A stretch of 64,000 nt of DNA from contig JAFXYF010000015.1 of the NCBI GenBank assembly GCA_017541885.1, positions 102,085 to 166,084 of the forward strand. Reading direction: 5' to 3'. The notes under the pieces were generated by a model. It made no database searches, was not told the origin of the DNA, and worked only from the letters and a program-made list of their open reading frames with translations. This DNA is from Bacilli bacterium. Its GTDB lineage: Bacteria; Bacillota_I; Bacilli_A; RF39; UBA660. The position numbers and the translations under genes are program-made. This document shows positions 24,617 through 34,600 of the stretch, one piece after another; position 1 is the first letter of the stretch, and every line of letters begins with the position of its first letter.

Positions 24617-26345
24617 ATATAGAACTTGCAAATGTGGTAGTTTAGATGAATCTTATATTGGAAAAGAAGTGAAAGTTGCGGGTTTTATTGAAAATATCCG
24701 TGATCATGGTGGAGTTATATTTGTTGATGTAAGAGACTCTTCAGGAGTTATACAAGTTGTATCCAATGATGATTCAATATTTAGTCATTTAACTCGTGAG
24801 AGTAGTGTAAGTATTACTGGTACTATTCGTAAAAGAGATGAAGATGATTACAACGATCATATTTCAACTGGTACTATTGAATTACTTATTTCAGATTTAG
24901 AAGTAACTGGTAAATGTAAAAATATATTACCTTTTGAAGTTATGACTTCTCATGAGGTTTCTGAAGATGTACGTCTTAAATATAGATATTTAGATTTAAG
25001 AAACCCTAAAATGAAAGAGAAGATAATATTTAGAAGTAGAGTAATTGATTATTTAAGAGAGATTATGAAGAGTGAAGATTTCTTAGAAATACAAACTCCT
25101 ATTCTTACTGCTTCTTCTCCTGAAGGAGCAAGAGACTTTATTGTTCCTTCTCGTAAATTTCAAGGAAAGTTCTATGCTTTACCTCAAGCTCCTCAGCAAT
25201 TTAAACAATTATTAATGTGTAGTGGATTTGATAAATACTTTCAAATTGCACCTTGTTTTAGGGATGAAGATGCTAGAAGTGATAGAGTATATGGAGAGTT
25301 TTATCAATTAGACTTTGAAATGGCTTTTGCTGAAGAAGAGGATGTTTTAAAGATTGGTGAAAAAGTATTTACTGAAACATTTAAGAAATTTAGTGATAAG
25401 AAAATACTTAGTCCTTTTCCTAGACTTACTTATAAAGAATCTATGGAAAAATATGGTACTGATAAACCTGATCTTAGAAACCCATTACAATTAATTGATT
25501 TAACTGATGTATTTGAAGAAACTACATTTAGACCTTTTAGAGGAGTTCCTGTTAAAGGTATTGTTGTTTCTGGAATAGCAGATAAATCAAACTCTTGGTT
25601 TAACGAATTAGGAGACTATGCCAAAAGTATTGGTATGAGTGCTGGTATTGGTTACTTTAAAGTAGAAGATGATTTATCATTTGTTGGACCAATTGATAAG
25701 TTCTTAACTGAAGAGGAAAGAGATGATTTAATTAGTGTTGCGAAGTTAAAAGCAGGGGATGTAATATTCTTTATTGCAGATAGAACGAAAGCTTATCAAT
25801 ATGCATCATTAATTAGAGATGAGCTTGGTAGAAAATTAGATTTAATAGATAAAGATTTATATGCATTTTGTATTATTAAAGACTTCCCAATGTATGAATG
25901 GAGTGAAGAGGAAGAGTCTTATATCTTTACTCACAACCCATTTAGTATGCCTCAAGGAGGAATGGATAGTCTAACTACTAAGAAACCTGAGGATATTCTT
26001 GCATATCAATATGACTTTGTATGTAACGGTATTGAAATGGCTAGTGGAGCAGTTAGAAACCATGATTTAGATATCATGAGAAAAGCTTTTGAAATTGCAG
26101 GATATACTGAAGAAGACTTACAAAGTAAGTTTAAAGCATTATATGATGCATTCCAATATGGAGCACCTCCTCATGCTGGTATGGCTCCTGGAATTGATCG
26201 TATGATTATGTTACTACTAGACACTGAAACAATTAGAGACACTATTGCATTCCCACTTGCAGCTAGTGGAGCAGACTTACTAATGGGGGCTCCTGGTGAT
26301 GTTAGTGAAATGCAACTAAGAGAAGTACATATAAAGAAAAGATAG
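24609..26345 (+). CDS. aspS: Aspartate--tRNA ligase, probably non-discriminating
   Basis: This 578-residue class II synthetase has an N-terminal OB fold (VAGFIENIRDHGGVIFVDVRD), motif 2 FRDEDARSDR, a GAD insertion domain and motif 3 GAPPHAGMAPGIDRMIMLL. Because it is co-transcribed with gatCAB behind one T-box, and no asparagine synthetase or AsnRS is seen, it probably charges both tRNA-Asp and tRNA-Asn, and GatCAB amidates the latter. That specificity is inference. The motif-3 text APGIDR (instead of AFGLDR or ALGLDR) fits a subgroup. ATG 24609 follows AAGGAG and overlaps gatB. Confidence 0.94.
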   Translation: MDRYRTCKCGSLDESYIGKEVKVAGFIENIRDHGGVIFVDVRDSSGVIQVVSNDDSIFSHLTRESSVSITGTIRKRDEDDYNDHISTGTIELLISDLEVTGKCKNILPFEVMTSHEVSEDVRLKYRYLDLRNPKMKEKIIFRSRVIDYLREIMKSEDFLEIQTPILTASSPEGARDFIVPSRKFQGKFYALPQAPQQFKQLLMCSGFDKYFQIAPCFRDEDARSDRVYGEFYQLDFEMAFAEEEDVLKIGEKVFTETFKKFSDKKILSPFPRLTYKESMEKYGTDKPDLRNPLQLIDLTDVFEETTFRPFRGVPVKGIVVSGIADKSNSWFNELGDYAKSIGMSAGIGYFKVEDDLSFVGPIDKFLTEEERDDLISVAKLKAGDVIFFIADRTKAYQYASLIRDELGRKLDLIDKDLYAFCIIKDFPMYEWSEEEESYIFTHNPFSMPQGGMDSLTTKKPEDILAYQYDFVCNGIEMASGAVRNHDLDIMRKAFEIAGYTEEDLQSKFKALYDAFQYGAPPHAGMAPGIDRMIMLLLDTETIRDTIAFPLAASGADLLMGAPGDVSEMQLREVHIKKR

Positions 26346-26365
26346 TTTTTTAACTATCTTTTTTT
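26337..26365 (+). terminator. Terminator after aspS
   Basis: Arms AAAAGATAGTT (26337-26347) and AACTATCTTTT (26352-26362) followed by T; the aspS stop is in the hairpin. Confidence 0.85.
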
Positions 26366-26459
26366 GTCAAATATTGTCAAATACAATTTTTCATGTCCTT
26401 GAAAGGTTTAATTAATAGTATATTTATGATAGAGTATAGAACTACTGAGGGGTGATATA

Positions 26460-27338
26460 GTGAAAATATTAGAAGATTTTTGTACTTATTTAAGTGGAAT
26501 AACATCTATTAATAAAAATATTTTATATACTATTTGTTTATCACTAATTGTAAAAATTATTTTTTCAACAATTAAATATTGTTTAAAACTTGTAATTAAA
26601 GGAAGAGTTGAAAATAGTAGAAAAGTATATATTATTAATCAATCTTCTCAAACTGTATTAAATATAGTTGAAGTATTATTCCATTTATTTATTTGGTTAG
26701 ATTATTTCAAGAACTTTATGACTTTAATTTCTGTTATTTCTGCCGCAATGACAATTGCTTTACGTGAAATTATTATGAACTTCTTCTGTGGAATTTATAT
26801 TAGAGTAAAGAGACCATTTAAAGTAGAAGATAGAATTCAAATAGATGATCTAAAGGGAGATGTTATGAACATTTCTGCTTTAGGTTTTGAAGTCTTAGAA
26901 GTATCTAATAAAGAAGAAAATGGACAATCTACTGGAGTAGTTGTTTGTTTTCCAAACTCTATTGTATTTACTAAACCTATTAAGAATGTTAATAAGGGAT
27001 TTAAATATGTATGGAATGAACTTATGATTAAAGTTCCATTAGATGCAGATTTAGTTAAGAATAAAAAAGAATTATATAGAATTATTAATAGCAATGAAAC
27101 TGTTAAAAGTATTCCTAGAAAGATGATTACTGAGATTCAAAATATTACTCCAGATAATAGAGTATATTTTAATAAATATGATCCAATTATTTATACTAAA
27201 ATAGTTGATGATCATGTTGAACTTACTATTCGTTATTTAATGCATCCAAAGAAAGCTAGATATATTGAAAGTGTATTATGGAATAATATTTATACATCTT
27301 ATAAAGATGGCAAAATTGATTTATTTATTCCAAGCTAG
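26460..27338 (+). CDS. Small-conductance mechanosensitive channel (MscS family)
   Basis: This 292-residue protein has two or three N-terminal helices, then the pore helix region SAAMTIALREIIMNFFCGIYI. The beta-domain follows: KRPFKVEDRIQIDDLKGDVMNISALGFEVLEV and CFPNSIVFTKPI. This is the standard MscS order, and the channel releases solutes on hypo-osmotic shock. GTG start 5 bases after GAGGGGTG. Flanked by terminators, so it is monocistronic. Confidence 0.9.
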   Translation: MKILEDFCTYLSGITSINKNILYTICLSLIVKIIFSTIKYCLKLVIKGRVENSRKVYIINQSSQTVLNIVEVLFHLFIWLDYFKNFMTLISVISAAMTIALREIIMNFFCGIYIRVKRPFKVEDRIQIDDLKGDVMNISALGFEVLEVSNKEENGQSTGVVVCFPNSIVFTKPIKNVNKGFKYVWNELMIKVPLDADLVKNKKELYRIINSNETVKSIPRKMITEIQNITPDNRVYFNKYDPIIYTKIVDDHVELTIRYLMHPKKARYIESVLWNNIYTSYKDGKIDLFIPS

Positions 27339-27367
27339 AATAATATGAAAGTATTATTCTTTTTTTT
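27337..27367 (+). terminator. Terminator after mscS-family gene
   Basis: Arms AGAATAATA (27337-27345) and TATTATTCT (27352-27360), then T run. Confidence 0.85.
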
Positions 27368-27394
27368 ATGCATATTTTTAAATAGGTGATTTAT

Positions 27395-27883
27395 TTGAAA
27401 TATGTTGTTAAAAGAGGAGATACTTTATATGGTATTTCTAAAATGTATGGAATTAGTGTTAGTGAATTAATTGAATATAATAATTTAAAAAGTACAAATC
27501 TTTCTATTGGACAAGAATTAATTATTCCTAGTAATAATCAATATGTAGTAGAGAAGGGAGATACTTTATATTCTATATCTAGAAAAACTGGAGTAAGTGT
27601 GAGTGATTTAATTATTATTAATGGACTTAGTAGTACAGTACTTCAAATAGGACAGGTATTAAATCTTACTTCTACTGTTATTGATATACCTATTGGTAGT
27701 AGTTGTATGGGAAGAGGATATGTAGAGACTAATTATATAACTCATACTGTTAAGAAAGGGGATAATTTATATTCTATTGGTAGAATGTATGGAGTAAGTG
27801 TTGATTCTATTAAGAAATTAAATAATCTTAGTAGTAATCTATTAAATATTGGACAAGTATTAAAGATAAAGGAGGATAATTAA
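27395..27883 (+). CDS. Triple LysM-domain protein
   Basis: About 162 residues consisting almost only of three LysM peptidoglycan-binding domains (YVVKRGDTLYGISKMYGIS, YVVEKGDTLYSISRKTGVS, HTVKKGDNLYSIGRMYGVS), each ending in a SIGQ/NIGQ-L-I/LKI strand. There is no catalytic domain and no visible signal peptide. A TTG at 27395 is the likely start, 6 bases after AGGTG; an in-frame GTG at 27386 lies inside that site. The stop overlaps the next ATG (TAATG). Signal-less LysM proteins are common on spore surfaces, and its neighbours include a SpoIID-like enzyme. Confidence 0.88.
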   Translation: MKYVVKRGDTLYGISKMYGISVSELIEYNNLKSTNLSIGQELIIPSNNQYVVEKGDTLYSISRKTGVSVSDLIIINGLSSTVLQIGQVLNLTSTVIDIPIGSSCMGRGYVETNYITHTVKKGDNLYSIGRMYGVSVDSIKKLNNLSSNLLNIGQVLKIKEDN

Positions 27884-28281
27884 TGGAATATATTACTTTA
27901 GATGAGTTTAAATCATTTCCTGAATACAAAACATTTATTAGAGAAAATCCTGATACTGGTATTTTAAAAATAAATGTTTTTACAGCTGGAGGAGCAATAC
28001 CTTTATCTAATACAAATATATTAATTATGAAACAAATTGGTAATTATAATGTCTTATTCTTTAATGGTATGACTAATTCTATGGGTGTGATTGATGATAT
28101 TATTCTTCCGACTCCAGAGAGAATTACTAATAATACTGATTTACCGAGATATACTTTTTATGAATTGAGTGCAATTCATACTGGATATCAAGATATTAAA
28201 CAATATACTATTTCTATGTTTGGAGGTACTAAGGTAATACAATATGTAAGATTAACTCCTGAGGTGATATTAGGTGTATAG
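27883..28281 (+). CDS. Small protein with transthyretin/carboxypeptidase-regulatory-like fold
   Basis: This 132-residue protein has the pattern TGILKINVFTAGGAIPLSNTNILI, then GVIDDIILPTPER, FYELSAIHTGYQ and a final MFGGTKVIQYVRLTPEV. This matches the beta-sandwich seen at the front of SpoIID/peptidoglycan-binding proteins in other Bacillota. Here the domain is a separate gene, coupled at both ends: TAATG with the LysM gene and an 8-bp overlap with the SpoIID-like gene. It probably works in the same cell-wall or spore complex. Fold call is inference from pattern. Confidence 0.6.
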   Translation: MEYITLDEFKSFPEYKTFIRENPDTGILKINVFTAGGAIPLSNTNILIMKQIGNYNVLFFNGMTNSMGVIDDIILPTPERITNNTDLPRYTFYELSAIHTGYQDIKQYTISMFGGTKVIQYVRLTPEVILGV

Positions 28282-29623
28282 ATATCCAATTATTCCAGAG
28301 TCTATTGTAGTACATTTAGGAAATCCAGATAGTAATGCGAGAAATATAAGAGTTAACTTTGTAGAGTATATTAAAAATGTTGCTTCAGGAGAACTTTATC
28401 CTAACTGGCCGGAAAAGGCGCTTCGCGCCAATATTTTGGCTATTATTAGTTTTGCATTAAATAGAGTTTATACTGAATGGTATAGAGCAAGAGGGTATAA
28501 TTTTGATATTACTAGTAGTAGCGCGGCCGACCAAAGTTTTCAAGAAGGAAGACAATTCTTTGATAGGATTTATGTAATTGTTGATGAAATATTTAATAAC
28601 TATATAGTTCGTGATGGACAAGTACAACCATTATTTGCAAGTTACTGTGATGGAAGAAATACAACATGCGCTGGACTATCTCAATGGGGAAGTGTTACTG
28701 ATGCGAATAATGGATTAGATCCTTTAGCAATTCTCAAAAAATATTATGGAAATAATATAAAGATAGTTACTGGAGAAGTAGAACCATTAAGAAACAGTTT
28801 TCCTGGAAAAAATTTAGTTTTGGGAGATGCAGTGGATGATATTAGATTATTAAAAATAGAATTAAATAGAATCGGACAAAATTATCCGGCAATACCTTCA
28901 ATAATTAATGATACTATTTTTTATGATAAAGAGTTAGAAGATGCAGTAAAGGTATTTCAAAAAACATTTTCTTTACCAGTTACAGGAGAAGTAAATTCAG
29001 CTACTTGGTATAAAATAAAATACTATTATAATGCAGTTAAAAAAATATCTAGTATATATTCTGAAGGAGTAAAATTATCTGAAATAGAATTAAAATATCC
29101 TAAAGAATTAAAAATTGGGTCTAGTGGTATAGGTGTATTAGAACTTAATTATTATATGAATGCAATTGCTTGTTATGACGATAGTTTTGTTATGTTAGAT
29201 GGAGATACTTTTTCTAAAGATACTGAAAATAATATTAAAACATTTCAAAGTAAATATGGACTAGTTGTAAATGGAGAAGTTGATGTAACTACTTGGAATA
29301 GAATTAGAGAAGTATATATGAGTTATATAAAGACTGTTCCAAAGAATTGTATGTATAATCTTAATGAATTTTATTCTGGTAGATATATGTCTATTGGAAT
29401 GAGTGGAGAAGATGTTTTAAACTTACAAAAATTTTTGTATTTGATATGTGAGACTACTCATGAAATACCTGGAGTAAAAGTTAATAAAGAGTATGATTCT
29501 TTAACGGAACAATCTATAAAATACCTTCAAAAAAAGTTTAATTTAAATGTAACTGGAGTAGTTAATGCGACTACTTGGAAGGCTATAATTGAATATCAAA
29601 AAAAGATTAGCACTTTAAATTGA
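28274..29623 (+). CDS. SpoIID-like domain protein with three peptidoglycan-binding domains
   Basis: This 449-residue protein has a SpoIID-like N-terminal domain of about 175 residues. It keeps the catalytic-type Glu in YIKNVASGELYPNWPEKALR and the closing motif CDGRNTTCAGLSQWGS...LAILKKYYG. Three PG_binding_1 repeats follow, each with a pattern such as AVKVFQKTFSLPVTGEVNSATW. SpoIID enzymes cut denuded glycan strands during spore engulfment. No signal peptide is visible. GTG start 6 bases after GAGGTGAT, overlapping the previous gene. Codons at 28405-28430 and 28518-28531 are unusually GC-rich. The last codons form the left arm of a CIRCE element. Confidence 0.85.
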   Translation: MYRYPIIPESIVVHLGNPDSNARNIRVNFVEYIKNVASGELYPNWPEKALRANILAIISFALNRVYTEWYRARGYNFDITSSSAADQSFQEGRQFFDRIYVIVDEIFNNYIVRDGQVQPLFASYCDGRNTTCAGLSQWGSVTDANNGLDPLAILKKYYGNNIKIVTGEVEPLRNSFPGKNLVLGDAVDDIRLLKIELNRIGQNYPAIPSIINDTIFYDKELEDAVKVFQKTFSLPVTGEVNSATWYKIKYYYNAVKKISSIYSEGVKLSEIELKYPKELKIGSSGIGVLELNYYMNAIACYDDSFVMLDGDTFSKDTENNIKTFQSKYGLVVNGEVDVTTWNRIREVYMSYIKTVPKNCMYNLNEFYSGRYMSIGMSGEDVLNLQKFLYLICETTHEIPGVKVNKEYDSLTEQSIKYLQKKFNLNVTGVVNATTWKAIIEYQKKISTLN

Positions 29624-29633
29624 CAAGTGCTAA
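29607..29633 (+). promoter_or_regulatory. CIRCE operator (HrcA binding site) for htpG
   Basis: TTAGCACTT (29607-29615), 9-base spacer and AAGTGCTAA (29625-29633): a perfect 9-9-9 inverted repeat matching the CIRCE consensus except for one symmetric C-to-T/G-to-A pair. It overlaps the end of the upstream gene and the -35 of the htpG promoter. Confidence 0.92.
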
Positions 29634-29648
29634 AAAGAGTGGTATAAA
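29620..29648 (+). promoter_or_regulatory. htpG promoter
   Basis: TTGACA (29620-29625), 17-bp spacer and TATAAA (29643-29648). The -35 lies inside the CIRCE element, so HrcA binding would block it. Confidence 0.85.
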
Positions 29649-29681
29649 TGAATTGTACGAAAAAGTTAGGAGATGTATATT

Positions 29682-31562
29682 ATGGCAAAAAAAGAGTTTA
29701 AATCTGAATCTAAACGTTTACTTGATTTAATGATTAATTCTATTTATACCAATAAAGATATATTTTTAAGAGAGTTAATTAGTAATGCGAGTGATGCATT
29801 AGATAAACTATATTATAGAAGTTTAACTGATAAGAAATTAAAGGTTAAGAAAGATAAGTTAGAAATTAATATTTCATATGATAAAGATAATCGTACTTTA
29901 ACTGTTAGTGATAATGGTTGTGGTATGACTAAAGATGAATTAGAGAGTAATTTAGGAACTATTGCGAAGAGTGGAACATTAGCTTTTAAAGAGAATATGA
30001 GTAAAGAAGAAAAAGCTAATATCATTGGACAATTTGGAGTTGGTTTCTATTCTGCATTTATGGTTAGTGATAAAATTACTGTTACTACTTTAAGTCCTGA
30101 TTCTGATAGTGCTTATGTATGGGAATCTGAAGGAGCAGATGGTTATACTATTAAAGAAGCTAAGAAAGATGAAATTGGTACTGAAATAGTATTAAAGATT
30201 AAAGAAGATACTGATGAGGTAGAATACTCTAAATATTTAGATGAATATGAACTTAAGAGTTTAATTAAAAAATATTCTGATTATATTCGTTTTCCAATTA
30301 AAATGGAAGTTACTCATCATGAATTAAAAGATGAAGAAAAACATGAATATGAAGATCATAAAGAAATAGAAACATTAAATAGTATGATTCCTATTTGGAA
30401 GAAAGCTGCTAAAGATGTTAGTGATGAAGATTATGATAATTTCTATATGGATAAGTTTAGTGATTATGATAAACCATTAAAAGTAATTCATTCTTCAGTA
30501 GAGGGTATGACTTCATATAAATCATTATTATTTATTCCATCACATGCTCCATATGATTACTATACTCAAGAGTATGAAAAGGGACTTGCTTTATACTCTA
30601 ATGGAGTACTTATTATGGATAAGTGTGCGGAATTATTACCTGATTACTTTAGTTTTATTAAAGGTGTAGTTGATTCAGAAGATTTAAGTTTAAATATTTC
30701 TCGTGAATTATTACAAGAGTCTCAAGGACTTAAGTTGATTGCTAAGAATATTGAAAGTAAAATTTGTAAAGAATTAGAGAATATGTTAAAAGATGATAGA
30801 GATAATTATATCTCATTCTTTAAAACATTTGGTGTTCAATTAAAATACGGAGTTTATAATAACTATGGTCAAGATAAAGATAAATTAAAAGATTTAGTTA
30901 TGTTTTATTCTGCTAAGCATGAAAGACTTATTACATTATCAGAATATGTATCTGAAATGAAAGAAGGACAAGAATCAATTTATTATGCTTCAGGAGCATC
31001 AGTAGAAAAGATTGGAGCTCTTCCTCAAGTTGAACAAGTAAGAGATAAAGATTATGATATTTTATACTTAACTGATTATGTTGATGAGTTCTGTGTAACA
31101 GCAATTCAAAAATATGAAGAGAAATCTTTCAAAAATGTTAGTGATGAAAATCTTGATTTAGAAAGTGAAGAAGAAAAGAAAGAGACAGAAAAAGCTAATA
31201 AAGATAATTCTGATTTATTAAAAGATATGAGTGAATTACTTGATGAAGTTAAAGAAGTTAGATTTAGTAATAAATTAAAGACTCATCCAGTATGTTTAAC
31301 TACAAAAGGTGATGTGTCAATTGAAATGCAAAAAGTATTTGATGCTATGCCAAATGATATGGGTATTAAAGCAGAAATGATACTTGAAATTAATGAGAAA
31401 CATCCAATTAGTAAGAAAATAAAAGAACTATATAAGAAAGACAAAGATGAATTTGAAAAATATAGTAAGATTTTATATAGTGAAGCTAGAATGATTGCTG
31501 GACTTCCTATTGATAATCCTACTGAGATTAGTAGATTAATCTGCGAAGTAATTTCTAAATAA
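29682..31562 (+). CDS. htpG: Chaperone HtpG (Hsp90)
   Basis: This 626-residue Hsp90 has the N-terminal ATPase motifs ELISNASDALDKL, DNGCGMTKDEL, IGQFGVGFYSAFM and GTEIVL, the middle domain with GVVDSEDLSLNISRELLQ, and the C-terminal dimer domain. ATG 29682 lies 7 bases after AGGAGAT. The CIRCE element puts it under HrcA heat-shock control, unlike B. subtilis htpG, which is not a CIRCE gene. Monocistronic with its own terminator. Confidence 0.96.
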   Translation: MAKKEFKSESKRLLDLMINSIYTNKDIFLRELISNASDALDKLYYRSLTDKKLKVKKDKLEINISYDKDNRTLTVSDNGCGMTKDELESNLGTIAKSGTLAFKENMSKEEKANIIGQFGVGFYSAFMVSDKITVTTLSPDSDSAYVWESEGADGYTIKEAKKDEIGTEIVLKIKEDTDEVEYSKYLDEYELKSLIKKYSDYIRFPIKMEVTHHELKDEEKHEYEDHKEIETLNSMIPIWKKAAKDVSDEDYDNFYMDKFSDYDKPLKVIHSSVEGMTSYKSLLFIPSHAPYDYYTQEYEKGLALYSNGVLIMDKCAELLPDYFSFIKGVVDSEDLSLNISRELLQESQGLKLIAKNIESKICKELENMLKDDRDNYISFFKTFGVQLKYGVYNNYGQDKDKLKDLVMFYSAKHERLITLSEYVSEMKEGQESIYYASGASVEKIGALPQVEQVRDKDYDILYLTDYVDEFCVTAIQKYEEKSFKNVSDENLDLESEEEKKETEKANKDNSDLLKDMSELLDEVKEVRFSNKLKTHPVCLTTKGDVSIEMQKVFDAMPNDMGIKAEMILEINEKHPISKKIKELYKKDKDEFEKYSKILYSEARMIAGLPIDNPTEISRLICEVISK

Positions 31563-31563
31563 C

Positions 31564-31588
31564 AAAAAGACTCTTTGAGTCTTTTTTT
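31564..31588 (+). terminator. Terminator after htpG
   Basis: Arms AAAAAGACTC (31564-31573) and GAGTCTTTTT (31577-31586), then T. Confidence 0.88.
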
Positions 31589-31672
31589 ATACACTTTTTA
31601 TACAATTGTTTATTTCCTTTACTTATAAAAAAATGATAAAATGATATTAGCGTGTTTTTTGGAAGTGGTAAC

Positions 31673-34600
31673 ATGAGTAAAAATTTAAGAATAGGAATTG
31701 ATGTTGGTTCTACTACTGTAAAAATGATAGTATTAGATAAACATGATTCTATTTTATATAAAGAGTATAGAAGACATTTTTCTGATACTAAGAAAACTAT
31801 TAAAGACTTATTTAAAGAAGTACTTGAAAAGTTTCCTAAGGACAAGTTTTCTATTACAATGACTGGTAGTGGAGCTATTGCTTTAGCAAGATACTTAGAG
31901 CTTCCTTTTGTACAAGAAGTAATTGCATGTAAAAATGCAATTGAGAAGTATGCAAGAGGTGTTGATGTTGCGATAGAGCTTGGTGGAGAAGATGCCAAAA
32001 TCATTTATTTTGATCATACTATTGAACAGAGAATGAATGGATCTTGTGCTGGTGGAACTGGTGCTTTTCTAGATCAAATGGCAGTTCTTTTAAATACTAC
32101 TACTGATGGATTAAATGAACTTGCTCGAGAGGGCAAAACAATTTATCCAATTGCATCAAGATGTGGAGTTTTTGCGAAGACTGATATTCAACCTTTACTT
32201 AATGAAGGATGTTCAAGAGAAGATGTTGCATTATCTATTATGCAAGCAGTAGTTAACCAAACTATTAGTGGACTTGCTTGTGGAAAACCTATTAGAGGTA
32301 ATGTAATGTTTTTAGGTGGACCTTTAAACTACTTAGATATGCTTAGAGATAGATTTATTAAGACTCTTAATTTACGTGATGAAGAAGTTATTATTCCTGA
32401 AGATGCAAGATTATTTGTATGTTTAGGAGCTTGTTTAGAAAAGACTGCTTCTTTTTATAGTGTTTCAGAAATTAATGAACTATTAAAGAGATTATCTTAT
32501 TTTAAAGAGAGTGATTCTAATAGTTTAAAAGTATTATTTAAAGATGAGAATGACTATAATAAATTCTTAAAAAGACAAGAAAAAAATAAAGTAAAAAGAA
32601 CTGATATTAGTACTTATGCTGGAGATGTCTTTGTTGGGATTGATGCTGGAAGTACTACTGCTAAAGTAGTCGCAATTGATTCTGATGGAGCTTTATTATA
32701 TGAGAATTATAAGAGTAATCAAGGAACTCCAGTTGATACAATTAAAGATATGATTCTTGATTTATATTCTAAGCTTGGACCTAATGTCGTGATACGTAGT
32801 GCAGGTTCAACTGGATACGGAGAAATGTTAATTAAAACTGCTTTTAATCTTGATATTAGTGAGATTGAAACTATGGCTCATTATGAGGCTGCTAATTATT
32901 TTCTTCCTGGAGTAGAAAGTATTATTGATATCGGTGGACAAGATATGAAATATATTAAGATTAAGAATGGAGCAGTAGACTCTATCATGCTTAATGAAGC
33001 TTGTTCATCAGGTTGTGGTTCTTTTATTGAAACACTAGTTAAATCATTAAATATGACAGTAGAGGATTTTGTTAAATATGCAATTAATTCTAAAGCACCA
33101 ATTGATTTAGGAAGTCGTTGTACTGTATTTATGAATAGCAAGATTAAGCAGACTCAAAAAGAAGGAAGACCTTTAGGAGATATCTTTGCAGGACTTAGTT
33201 ATTCTGTAATTAGAAATGCTATTCAAAAAGTTATGAAAATTAGAGACGTTTCTACTTTAGGAGAAAAAATTGTAGTTCAAGGTGGAACTTTCTATAATGA
33301 TGCAGTATGTAAAGCATTTGAAAATATTACTGGTAAGAAAGTAGTTAGACCTGATATTGCAGGTTTAATGGGTGCTTATGGAGTAGCTTTAATTGCTTTA
33401 AATAACTTTAAAGAATATGATGATCAAGATGTTAAGAGTAGTATTTTAAGTGCTGATGAAATAATTAATATGAAAGTAAAAACTACTCATAGTAGATGTC
33501 AGGGTTGTGAGAATCATTGTGCATTAACTATTAGTTTATTTAATAAAAAGAGTTTTATTTCTGGTAATAGATGTGAGCGTGGTAGTGGTAATAATGGAAG
33601 TAGTTCAAATCTACCAAATATGTATGCTTGGAAATATAATCGTTTATTTGATTATGAACCTTTAGAAGAAGATAAAGCTCCAAGAGGTGTAATTGGAATT
33701 CCTAGAGTCCTTAATATGTATGAAGATTATCCATTATGGTTTACGATACTTACTAAACTAGGATTTAGAGTAATAATATCTGATCACTCTAATCGTAGAA
33801 TGTATGAGAAAGGTATTGAATCAATTCCTAGTGAGTCTGCATGTTACCCTGCAAAACTTGTACATGGACATATTATTAATTTAATAGAGAAGGGTATTAA
33901 GACTATTTTTTATCCTTGTATAATGTATGAGAAAAAAGAGTTTAAAAATAGTGATAATTCATTTAATTGTCCTATAGTACAAAGTTATAGTGAATCAATT
34001 AGATTAAATGTTGAAGAGTTAGAAGAAAATAATATTAAATACTTAAATCCCTTCTTACCAATGGACGAAAAGTTATTATTAAAATGTATTTTAGATTTAG
34101 ATGAATTTAGGGAATACCATTTTACTAAAAAAGAATTAAAGGATGCTATTCATGCTGGATTTATTGAACAAGCTAAATTTAAAGATGATGTTCGTAAAAA
34201 GGGAGAAGAATTCATTAAATATATTGATAAGAATCATGAAAGAGCTATTGTTCTTGCAGGAAGACCATATCACTTAGATAGAGAAGTAAATCATGGAATT
34301 GATACAATGATTAATTCATTAGGACTTTGTGTTTTAACAGAAGATTCTATTTGCCATTTAAGTGAAATAACATCTAATTTTAGAATTGTTAATCAATGGA
34401 CTTATCATGCAAGAGTATTTCATGCGGCAGATGTAGTATCTAAACATGATAATATGGAACTTGTTAATCTTAATTCATTTGGTTGTGGATTAGATGCAAT
34501 TATTACTGATCAAGCTGAAGAAATATTAAGACGCAATAATCGTTTATATACAACTATTAAAATAGATGAAATTAATAATTTAGGAGCAGCAAAAATTAGA

